Source: Armatimonadota bacterium (GTDB taxonomy: Bacteria > Armatimonadota > Fimbriimonadia > Fimbriimonadales > Fimbriimonadaceae). From it: a stretch of DNA of 13,975 nucleotides. Below the pieces are notes generated by a model. It was not told where the DNA came from, ran no database searches, and worked only from the letters and a program-made list of their open reading frames with translations. This document shows positions 7,540 through 13,975 of the stretch, piece after piece. Every line of letters begins with the position of its first letter. Positions within the stretch are counted from its first letter, which is position 1. Made by a program: the position numbers and the translations under genes. The stretch is from positions 1 through 13,975 of the forward strand of contig JAFAFM010000333.1 in the NCBI GenBank assembly GCA_023423495.1, read 5' to 3'.

Positions 7540-8132
7540 TTCTTCAGCAACCTCAGTGCGTGGCGAAGCTGCTCCTCCACGCCTTCAACTTTCTCACGCG
7601 CCTCACTGGCGGCGGATTCGGCTTCGTTCCGCCTGTATCCGAGGGCCAGAAGCGCATCCACAAGTTCGTCGGCGGGAAACTCTGGCTGCCGGACAACCGC
7701 TGCGGCGGCAACCCGCTTGGCAAATTGCTCCTCACCAATCTTTTCGCGCAGCTCCAAGATGATCCGCTCCGCCAACCTCGCTCCGACTCCCGGAGCGCGT
7801 GTAAGGGCTTTGGCATCTTGAGCTTGTATGGAACCGGCAACCGCGTCTTCGCCCACGGAGCCGATCAGCGAAAGCGCGACCCTCGGGCCACATCCTTTCA
7901 CGGTCATAAGCAGATCGAAAAGCTTTCGTTGGAAGGGTTCCAGAAAGCCGTAGAGTGACACGCCGTCCTCGCGAAAGATTTGGCGCGTCAGAAGGGTTAC
8001 CTCGACATCCAGAGTTGGCAATTGAACGAGAACGGATTCGGGGACTTGAACTTCGTAACCGACGCCGGAGCATTCAAGGAGCACGGTGCCCCCGTCGCGA
8101 TCTACCAACGTCCCCCGAAGCCTGCCGATCAT
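7536..8132 (-). CDS. ruvA: Holliday junction branch migration protein RuvA
   Basis: RuvA is the tetrameric protein that binds four-way junctions and loads the RuvB rings. The 198 residues show all three domains: an N-terminal OB fold ([17 protein letters not shown]; about 1-63), two helix-hairpin-helix motifs ([14 protein letters not shown] near 78-91 and [20 protein letters not shown] near 113-132), and, after a flexible linker, the C-terminal three-helix domain that contacts RuvB ([19 protein letters not shown] near 156-175). The start ATG 8132 has only a weak GAAGA-like site before it. It follows priA by 60 bases and overlaps ruvB by four. ruvC, the resolvase gene that often sits beside ruvA, is absent here. 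Confidence 0.96.
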   Translation of the reverse strand: MIGRLRGTLVDRDGGTVLLECSGVGYEVQVPESVLVQLPTLDVEVTLLTRQIFREDGVSLYGFLEPFQRKLFDLLMTVKGCGPRVALSLIGSVGEDAVAGSIQAQDAKALTRAPGVGARLAERIILELREKIGEEQFAKRVAAAAVVRQPEFPADELVDALLALGYRRNEAESAASEAREKVEGVEEQLRHALRLLKK

Positions 8133-8192
8133 CTTCTTAAGTTACCCTGTGTCTACATAAAGCAGACGTGTAATCCCTTTTGCGAGATGCAC

Positions 8193-10625
8193 TTACATCA
8201 AACTGTACGGGTCTACGTCAATAATTGTCTGGATGCCTTTGGGCTTCCACCCAAGAAGAGCGCTGCCGATTGCCGCCGGGTCGCATTGGTCATCCAACTT
8301 AATCAACAGGTGCCTTCGCCAACGGCTGTTCAGGCGTTCAAGAGGACAATTCGCGGGGCCAAGGATTTCGGAACCGAGAGAAAGCGCGGGAGCGATCAAC
8401 GAAGAAGCTTCGGCGCTTGCTTCTGTTACTGCGTCAAGACTTTCACTGCTGAAGACGATGTTCACCAGGCGCCGAAATGGCGGGTAGCCGGCGGTTTCGC
8501 GTTCCGCGCAAAGCTGCTCGTAAAACGAAAGAAAGTCGTGATTCTTAGCCGTGACTACGGCGGGATGATCCGGATTAAAAGTTTGGATAATCACTTCGCC
8601 GGGCATGGAGCCCCTGCCCGCCCGACCGGCGACCTGGGACAGAAGTTGGAATGTACGTTCGCTGGAGCGGAAATCTGGGATGTTGAGAGAAATGTCAGCG
8701 GCAACAACCCCCACCAGCGTCACATTCGGGAAGTCCAGGCCCTTGGCAACCATCTGTGTCCCAACCAAAACGTCCAAGTGGCCGGAACGGAAGGAAGCCA
8801 AAACGGATTCTAATGCTCCCTTTTTCTTGGCAATATCCCGATCTAGCCTGGCCACACTCGCGTCTGGGAGAAGGTTAGCGACGGCTTCTTCCACCTTTTC
8901 CGTTCCGATCCCAAACGGGTTCAGCCTCGTCCCCGAGCACATCGGACAGGTATCCGGCACTCGGATTCGGTAATCACAGTGATGACACCGTAGGAGTCCT
9001 GCACGGCGGTGGAAACTCAGCGAAACGGAACAGCGCGGACAGATCATCTGATGTCCACAATCTCGGCAGATGACGAACGGAGCGTACGCGCGGCGGTTGA
9101 GGAAAAGGATGGCTTGCTCTTTCCGGCTAACCGTCCCGAAGAGCTTGGCCTGCAGTTCATCGGAAAGAATCGCCGGACGCCCGCTGCGAAATCCTGCGCT
9201 TAAGTCCACGATATGAACCTCTGGTAGTTGCGCGCTCGCGGCCCGAATGGGAAGGCTCAGTAACGTGATCTTCTCGGCCTCCGCCTCTCGGAAGGATTCG
9301 ATCGAGGGCGTGGCCGACCCGAGCACCAAGGGGCAGCGATGATACGAGGACAAGAATTCGGCCGTGCGCTTGCTGTGGTAGCGAGGCGAGGATTCCTGCT
9401 TGTAAGTCGCCTCGTGCTCCTCATCCAAAATCACCAATCCGAGATTGTTCAGAGGGGCAAAGAGCGCTGAACGAGCGCCCAACACCACGGAAGACTTGCC
9501 TTCGCGGACGCTCATCCAGTTCTGTAACCTTTCCCCGGGCGGAAGCTCCGAGTGGAGGATGGTCACGCTGTGCCCGAAGCGTTCTCGGAGCTGGGAGATT
9601 GCCTGGGTTGCCAAGGCAATTTCGGGAACCAGGTAGAGAACTTGGCGTCCATGGCGAAGAGTTTCTTGGGCAAGCCGAAGATAGACCTCCGTTTTGCCTG
9701 AACCCGTGACCCCGTAAAGCAGGAAGGATTTGGGCTCCCCGCGACCGATCGACTCGGCTACGGCATCGATTGCAAGCTGTTGGTATTGGTTTGGTTTGGG
9801 TGGCTTTTTGCCCCGTTGCAGTTCAGGATCAACCCTTTGTAGGAGGCCAGAAGCCAGAAGGGACTTGACCGTGGTTTCGGTGACCCCCGCAAGGGCCTTC
9901 ACTTCGCCAACGCTGAAGAAGGAATTCTCAGCGCCTTGCAAGCGCATCAAGGTAAGTGCCTGCGCTGGCTTCTTGACGCCTTCCTTGGCAAGAAAGCGCT
10001 CTATCGCATCGTGGTCCGAGCTAAGGGCGAGATATTCCGCGGTGCGCCGTCGCTCTTGGAAGGGTTGAATCCGCAGCGAACGTCGGACTAAGCCCAGTGC
10101 GCCCAATTGAGACAGGACTTTTAATTGGGCGGGGGGCAGTTTGTGGGTGGCCGACTCTGAAATGGATCCATTGGAGTCGTGCAGCGTGCGCAAGGCTTCC
10201 TGCTGAGCAGTCGTGAGCTTGGGTCCAGCTTCTGCGCTCAGGCTGAAATCTTCGGGAGGTGCTTCCACCGTCCATCCTGAAACCACCCGGTCTTGTGCCC
10301 CGGGCGGGGTGGCGGCGGAAAGTGCGACCGATAATGGACAAAGGTATTCATGGGCCACGAATTTGGCGAGCGAGACGACACTCTCGGGAAGAGAAAGGTT
10401 GTCGATCGAATCCCCAAGCTCTTTCAGCGATTCAAAGGAAAACCCCAGATCCTCTTCGCTCGCATCAAAAACGTCGACAACAAACCCAAGGGTGGAGCGA
10501 TTACCGATCGGAACAAAACGAGCTTGGCCGATATGCGAGGAGGCATCGGCACGGTAGGTGTAGATAGATTCCGCACCGCCGGACCGAGGGTCTAGGGCAA
10601 CCTCGGCGACACGGATGCGATCCAT
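8193..10625 (-). CDS. priA: Primosomal protein N' (replication restart helicase PriA)
   Basis: PriA recognises abandoned forks and D-loops and reloads the replicative helicase. The 810 residues begin with the 3'-end-binding domain (about 1-110, FVPIGNRSTLGFVV). A long region at about 135-270 looks like two winged helices in tandem. The helicase follows: Walker A GVTGSGKT (305-312), DEEH (401-404), GSATPS (436-441). Eight cysteines bind two zinc ions, at about 520, 523, 529, 532, 547, 550, 560 and 563 (CRDC, CPRC, CHHC, CPMC). Helicase domain 2 then has GTQMVAKGLDFPNV and QVAGRAGRG. E. coli PriA is 732 residues; the extra length lies mainly before the helicase. ATG 10625 follows the glycosyltransferase stop by 25 bases without a clear Shine-Dalgarno. 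Together with ruvAB downstream it forms a fork-rescue group. Confidence 0.96.
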   Translation of the reverse strand: MDRIRVAEVALDPRSGGAESIYTYRADASSHIGQARFVPIGNRSTLGFVVDVFDASEEDLGFSFESLKELGDSIDNLSLPESVVSLAKFVAHEYLCPLSVALSAATPPGAQDRVVSGWTVEAPPEDFSLSAEAGPKLTTAQQEALRTLHDSNGSISESATHKLPPAQLKVLSQLGALGLVRRSLRIQPFQERRRTAEYLALSSDHDAIERFLAKEGVKKPAQALTLMRLQGAENSFFSVGEVKALAGVTETTVKSLLASGLLQRVDPELQRGKKPPKPNQYQQLAIDAVAESIGRGEPKSFLLYGVTGSGKTEVYLRLAQETLRHGRQVLYLVPEIALATQAISQLRERFGHSVTILHSELPPGERLQNWMSVREGKSSVVLGARSALFAPLNNLGLVILDEEHEATYKQESSPRYHSKRTAEFLSSYHRCPLVLGSATPSIESFREAEAEKITLLSLPIRAASAQLPEVHIVDLSAGFRSGRPAILSDELQAKLFGTVSRKEQAILFLNRRAYAPFVICRDCGHQMICPRCSVSLSFHRRAGLLRCHHCDYRIRVPDTCPMCSGTRLNPFGIGTEKVEEAVANLLPDASVARLDRDIAKKKGALESVLASFRSGHLDVLVGTQMVAKGLDFPNVTLVGVVAADISLNIPDFRSSERTFQLLSQVAGRAGRGSMPGEVIIQTFNPDHPAVVTAKNHDFLSFYEQLCAERETAGYPPFRRLVNIVFSSESLDAVTEASAEASSLIAPALSLGSEILGPANCPLERLNSRWRRHLLIKLDDQCDPAAIGSALLGWKPKGIQTIIDVDPYSLM

Positions 10626-10650
10626 GTCGATAGTAAACCCGTTGGCGGAC

Positions 10651-12723
10651 TTACGCAGCCGTCCGAATCAAGTCGAGATTGTAGATGGCTTCTGGATAGT
10701 CCGGGCGTAGGGCCAATGCTTGTAGGTAACTGACCCGGGCACCTTGAAGAACTCCAAGGCGCGCAAGGGCATTGCCAAGCACAAACCAACCCGAAGCATT
10801 TTGTGGGTCCACCTTTAACCCTGCTTGGTAAGTATCGGCCGCTTCATGGAAGCGCTCGGTCTTGTAGAGCAGGTCGCCGAGATTAAAGTAGGCATTGGCG
10901 TTATTGGGTTCCCTGGTAATGGCTTCCTGGTAGCAGGCGGTAGCGCGCTCCTCGTTGCCCGCAGCATCGAGCGCACGACCCCAATTCACCAACATGTCTG
11001 CCGTCAGGACGAAGGATTCAGCATAGGACGTGTAGGCTTCCAGGATGGTGGGCAGATCGCCGTAAGACTCGGCAGCTTGAACCCAGCCGATCCAAGCTTC
11101 ATGGTCGCTTAAGTCGCGCCGCCAAGCTTCGCAGTATAGTTCGGATGCTCGCTTGGGTAATCCAAGACGCGTGCATACCCGCCCCGCACCTTTGAGACAC
11201 ATCTGGCCAACTTGAGGGTTTTCCTGGCCAGACAAAAACCCTTCGAGGGCCTGCTCAAATTGTCCGGATTTCTCAAACGTGGCTGCGCGGGAATAGATCG
11301 CGGGGCCATAAGTGGGATTTGCCCGAAGAGCGCGGTCGAGCATTGCGATTGCTTCGGCAAAGTCGCCATTGAGAGCTAACAGCTGCCCCCGGGTGATGAA
11401 TCGCTTGTATTGCGCGATTGTGATGTCGCCCGTCATGCCGCGCGGCCAGTCGTAAGCCATGCTCCGATTTGCCGCTACGAGGCCCTCCTCGATACGGCCG
11501 AGAGCAAGGCAGGCGTTGGCGCGCTCGAACTCGTTGAGGATGCCACCAAAGCCTTCGTTGTCGGCTCGGTCACAGATCGCCAGAGATTGGACGGCATCAC
11601 CAAGCTTTAAGCAGGCATTGGTCCAAAGCTGATAAACTAGCGGGCCGATGGGATCACCTTTAACAAGCAGGTCGACGCATTTTTCGGAAGATGTGGCCGC
11701 TTCCTCAAACCTGTTCGCCGCTGTGTAAGCGTTTGCCAGGTTAAACCATTGGAAAGCGTTCGTCGGATCATTTTCAACTTCTCGGGCCACCATATCGATG
11801 GTGCGATCAAGCTTCTTCCGTTCCGACATCTCGGCGGGTCGGTAGCCGTGGTGCAGTAGTCGCGCGCCATCCAAATGCGCCCATGGCAATCCGAGACCTT
11901 CGATGGAGGGTGCGACCTGCTCGTGAATTCGACCCGAAAACTGAATGCCGGGCACACGACGAAAGAGTCGGATGGGGCGGTGGACGTACTGCGCCACATC
12001 AGATCCGTCTTCAGTGAAGTTCACGATCTCGATGGCAAACCCACCAAATTGCGGTCGGGTTACCGCTCGCTGGAAAGCAGGCTGGGAGCCGGCGGCGATT
12101 TCTTCATCGGCATCAATCCAAAGGATCCAGTCCCCGGTGGCCAATTCCAGCGATCGATTTCGAGCGGCGGAGAAGTCGTGAGTCCATTCCACCTGGGCGC
12201 ACTTGGCGCCGAAGCTTTCGGCGATGGCGATTGAGTCATCGCTCGAACCGGTATCAACGACGATGATTTCATCAACGATGCCCTCTAAGCTGCGTAAGCA
12301 GCGGGGAAGGTTTTTCGCTTCGTTCTTGACGATCAGACAAGCGCTGATCGAGACTCCGGGCCCCTCCTTCAGGGTCGGAAAAGCAGATTTCAATTCGGTG
12401 ATGAGAGTTAGAGCTTCTGGATCGGCAGAACCGGAAAGAGATGCAATCGTGAGCCTGCTTTGCAGATGATGACCAGCGATCTCAGCAAGCTTCTCGCTTT
12501 GCGTTAGACCTCTGACTTCTATCAGGATTTTGGCAGCGGCAGGTTCTCTGCCGGTGTAGAGAAATAGCAATGCCTTGGCGAGCCGCAGTTCCTTATGATC
12601 AGGGTCTGAAGCCAGCGCGGTTTCAAGGGTTCGCCAAGCTTCATCGGCACGTCCGCGCAAGACAAGCGATTCAACGCTAATCGCGACAGGATTGCTGAAA
12701 AGTTTGCCCGCGTTAGGCGGCAT
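10651..12723 (-). CDS. TPR - glycosyltransferase family 2 - TPR protein
   Basis: This 690-residue protein transfers a sugar from a nucleotide-sugar donor to an unknown acceptor (inference from fold). Residues 1-115 look like degenerate TPR helices (ADEAWRTLETALASDPDHKELRLAKALL). Residues 124 to about 330 are a GT-A glycosyltransferase 2 of the SunS-like type: ISACLIVKNEAKNLPRCL, IIVVDTGSSDDS (157-164), and WILWIDADEE (199-208) holding the DXD-like metal site. From about 330 to 690 there are TPR repeats (NAFQWFNLANAYTAANRFEEA, NAYFNLGDLLYKTERFHEA, ASGWFVLGNALARLG). There is no signal peptide or membrane helix, so it is cytoplasmic. The TPRs may present a protein acceptor. ATG 12723 lies inside the end of merR (11-base overlap) without its own Shine-Dalgarno, and an in-frame stop two codons upstream rules out an earlier start. 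Its link to the repair genes downstream is unexplained. Confidence 0.85.
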   Translation of the reverse strand: MPPNAGKLFSNPVAISVESLVLRGRADEAWRTLETALASDPDHKELRLAKALLFLYTGREPAAAKILIEVRGLTQSEKLAEIAGHHLQSRLTIASLSGSADPEALTLITELKSAFPTLKEGPGVSISACLIVKNEAKNLPRCLRSLEGIVDEIIVVDTGSSDDSIAIAESFGAKCAQVEWTHDFSAARNRSLELATGDWILWIDADEEIAAGSQPAFQRAVTRPQFGGFAIEIVNFTEDGSDVAQYVHRPIRLFRRVPGIQFSGRIHEQVAPSIEGLGLPWAHLDGARLLHHGYRPAEMSERKKLDRTIDMVAREVENDPTNAFQWFNLANAYTAANRFEEAATSSEKCVDLLVKGDPIGPLVYQLWTNACLKLGDAVQSLAICDRADNEGFGGILNEFERANACLALGRIEEGLVAANRSMAYDWPRGMTGDITIAQYKRFITRGQLLALNGDFAEAIAMLDRALRANPTYGPAIYSRAATFEKSGQFEQALEGFLSGQENPQVGQMCLKGAGRVCTRLGLPKRASELYCEAWRRDLSDHEAWIGWVQAAESYGDLPTILEAYTSYAESFVLTADMLVNWGRALDAAGNEERATACYQEAITREPNNANAYFNLGDLLYKTERFHEAADTYQAGLKVDPQNASGWFVLGNALARLGVLQGARVSYLQALALRPDYPEAIYNLDLIRTAA

Positions 12724-12988
12724 GGTTCATTTCGCGAGCTTTGGCCAAGTGTCGTCTTGCGCCGGCGATCGAAAACAGATCGTCGCGAAGCAGCCTTTTA
12801 ATGAGAAAGACTGTTTGAATATCTTCGGGTCGGTAGCGGCGTTGCCCGCCTTCAGTCCGGCCTGGACCCAGGAACTCTTCAAATTCCTTCTCCCAGTACC
12901 GCAGAGTGTGTACCTCCACGCCGGTAATGCGTGAGGCAATACTGATGCTCACGGCTTGTTCACCTTTCTGACGCTTTTCCGTCGACAC
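12713..12988 (-). CDS. Small MerR-type helix-turn-helix protein
   Basis: About 91 residues, almost all of it a MerR winged-helix DNA-binding domain: SIASRITGVEVHTLRYWEK is the helix-turn-helix, GQRRYRPEDIQTVFLIKRLL the wing and second helix, and SIAGARRHL the start of the coiled dimer helix. There is no effector-binding domain, so the signal sensed is unknown; short proteins of this kind are common and mostly uncharacterised. Start choice is uncertain. A strong AAAGGAG (13006-13000) is only 2 bases from TTG 12997 but 11 from GTG 12988, and I prefer the GTG. The gene heads the tight merR-glycosyltransferase-priA-ruvA-ruvB series and could control it. It lies 95 bases downstream of the M42 peptidase stop. 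Confidence 0.8.
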   Translation of the reverse strand: MSTEKRQKGEQAVSISIASRITGVEVHTLRYWEKEFEEFLGPGRTEGGQRRYRPEDIQTVFLIKRLLRDDLFSIAGARRHLAKAREMNHAA

Positions 12989-13056
12989 GATCCGCAAAAC
13001 TCCTTTGGCTGTTCGCCTTACATTGGAGTTATCGGCGGGTTGCTGGTGAAATTGCA

Positions 13057-13085
13057 GGGTTATCTGCGAATCCTCGCAAAAACCT
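13057..13085. repeat. Imperfect inverted repeat between the M42 peptidase and merR
   Basis: TGCGA (13065-13069) and TCGCA (13074-13078) form a perfect 5-bp stem with a 4-base loop. They are flanked by GGTT (13058-13061) and AACC (13081-13084), which pair across a 3x2 internal loop. It begins at the end of the peptidase gene. No T-run follows on the minus strand, so it is not a standard terminator. It could be an operator for the adjacent MerR protein, an mRNA stem, or chance. Confidence 0.25.
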
Positions 13086-13975
13086 AGTCTTCCACGAGAT
13101 ATTCGGCAATTAGAGTCGCTGTATCGACAAGCGCATCGACGTGCGTTCGCTCGTATCCATGGCTGGTGTCGACCCCCGGTCCAATCAGCGCAACTTCGGC
13201 TCTGCCACCCGATCGCCAGTATGCCGAGCCATCGGAGCCATAAAATGGATAGACGTCTGTTTTAAGGTCGATACCTCGTCGATCCGCGATGTCGCGGAGG
13301 CGGTCGCTAAGCCTTTTACTGTAGGGACCGCTCGAGTCTTTAACGCACAACGAGCAGTGGAATTCGTCGCCTCGAAGTCCATTTCCGATGCACGCCATGT
13401 CCAAGACGACAAGTTCTTGGACATCGGAGGCAAGTCCATCCGTGCCGCCATGTCCGACCTCTTCAAAGTTGCTGATGAGAACGGTCGTGCGCTGGGCAGC
13501 CGTAGTTCCACTATCCCGCAGCGCCTTGATCGCCGCCATCGCACAGACCACGCAGGCTTTGTCGTCGATAAACCGGGAGCGAATAAATCCTGCTTCGCTG
13601 ACCTCTACGCGAGGATCCAGGTAAACGAAATCTCCAACTTCAATGCCCAAAAGGCGGCTTTCTTCGGCGCTGTTCGTCCTTTCGTCCAGGCGGACCTCGA
13701 GGTTATCGGCAGTACGCTGAGCTGTTCCGGCCTCCTTGTTGACGTGGACGGCGCCGTTGACGAGGACAATGGAGCCTCGCACTTGGCGGCCGCTTCGCGT
13801 GGCAATCCAAACGCCTTCACTTTCGACCGTAGGCCACATGATGCCGTTAAGCGCCGTCAGCCGGAGTCTTCCGCTTGGTTTCACTTCAGCCACCATCGCG
13901 CCCAATGTGTCGACGTGAGCGCTAATTGCTCTTGGCCGATCTTCCTTTAGTCCGTCGAGATGGGCCAAAAGCGCA
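13084..13975 (-). CDS. M42 family metallopeptidase (glutamyl aminopeptidase-like), 5' end outside window
   Basis: M42 enzymes are cytoplasmic dinuclear-metal aminopeptidases of the tetrahedral (TET) and FrvX type that trim peptides left by the proteasome or Clp proteases. The visible 297 codons hold the metal and catalytic motifs: ISAHVDTLGAMV (His and Asp of site one), FIDDKA (bridging Asp), NFEEVGHGG (catalytic and metal Glu), VLDMACIGNG (metal Asp), and DTSHGYERTH (last metal His). The middle stretch GSIVLVNGAVHVNKEAGT is the PDZ-like lid domain. Family members are about 340-370 residues long, so some 50 residues lie beyond the right edge. The frame reads through to the last base; TTG 13968 is not a credible start because homology should continue upstream. 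Its specificity cannot be told from sequence. Confidence 0.9.
   Translation of the reverse strand, partial: ALLAHLDGLKEDRPRAISAHVDTLGAMVAEVKPSGRLRLTALNGIMWPTVESEGVWIATRSGRQVRGSIVLVNGAVHVNKEAGTAQRTADNLEVRLDERTNSAEESRLLGIEVGDFVYLDPRVEVSEAGFIRSRFIDDKACVVCAMAAIKALRDSGTTAAQRTTVLISNFEEVGHGGTDGLASDVQELVVLDMACIGNGLRGDEFHCSLCVKDSSGPYSKRLSDRLRDIADRRGIDLKTDVYPFYGSDGSAYWRSGGRAEVALIGPGVDTSHGYERTHVDALVDTATLIAEYLVED

Noticed and set aside
8133..8192. Possible promoter or LexA-type operator between priA and ruvA
   Set aside because: I saw only a loose GTCT/AGAC pair and no -35/-10 couple or recognised SOS palindrome.
7980..8813. 277-codon plus-strand frame across ruvA and the end of priA
   Set aside because: It covers two secure genes in antisense, has no domain and no ribosome binding site; it is a shadow of GC-biased codons.
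12998..13083. Possible promoter before merR
   Set aside because: Candidates such as TGCAAT with GATAAC match the consensus too poorly to report.
13141..13950. 269-codon plus-strand frame opposite the M42 peptidase
   Set aside because: It mirrors the coding frame of a clear metallopeptidase; no domain was recognised.

Overview
The window is ordinary bacterial chromosome: moderately GC-rich, densely coded and with very short gaps. There is no phage, IS element, CRISPR array, tRNA or rRNA in it, and no gap exceeds about 105 bases. The gene set (secreted GH78 alpha-L-rhamnosidase, RbsA/RbsC-type sugar ABC transporter, two DinB-fold and M42 enzymes, PdxS-type vitamin B6 synthesis, PriA and RuvAB) fits a free-living heterotroph that degrades plant or microbial glycans. 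Gene order and protein flavour remind me of Armatimonadota (Fimbriimonas-like), but that is recollection and not shown by the sequence.

Left block, minus strand, 4886 down to 1: a sugar-utilisation operon. The first gene is an exported alpha-L-rhamnosidase broken by a single in-frame TAA at 3437-3435. The whole remainder of the enzyme, including the catalytic residues, stays open in the same frame. It is preceded by a strong Shine-Dalgarno and a GTG 36 bases after the stop, so the enzyme is either a fresh nonsense allele (or base-call error) or is made as two chains. Two bases after its final stop begins a single long frame in which a two-domain RbsA/MglA-type ATPase runs without interruption into an RbsC-type permease. 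The permease continues off the left edge.

Middle block, plus strand: a DinB-fold protein (4959-5453) whose -10 box sits so close to the ATG that its mRNA is probably leaderless, then pdxS (5558-6511). The 104-base gap between them carries a -10-like box and a two-part dyad with one common centre. No pdxT is present in the window.

Right block, minus strand, 13975 down to 6517: M42 aminopeptidase (5' end outside the window), a small MerR-type DNA-binding protein, a TPR-glycosyltransferase 2-TPR protein, priA, ruvA and ruvB. The five genes from merR to ruvB are overlapping or separated by at most 60 bases and look like one transcription unit. The last three act at stalled replication forks and Holliday junctions: PriA reloads the replisome and RuvAB branch-migrates junctions. 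ruvC is not in the window. pdxS and ruvB converge with five bases between their stop codons.

I see no clearly new multi-gene system. The points most worth a second look are the rhamnosidase interrupted by a stop with a ready-made restart site, the ATPase-permease fusion, and the leaderless dinB-like promoter.
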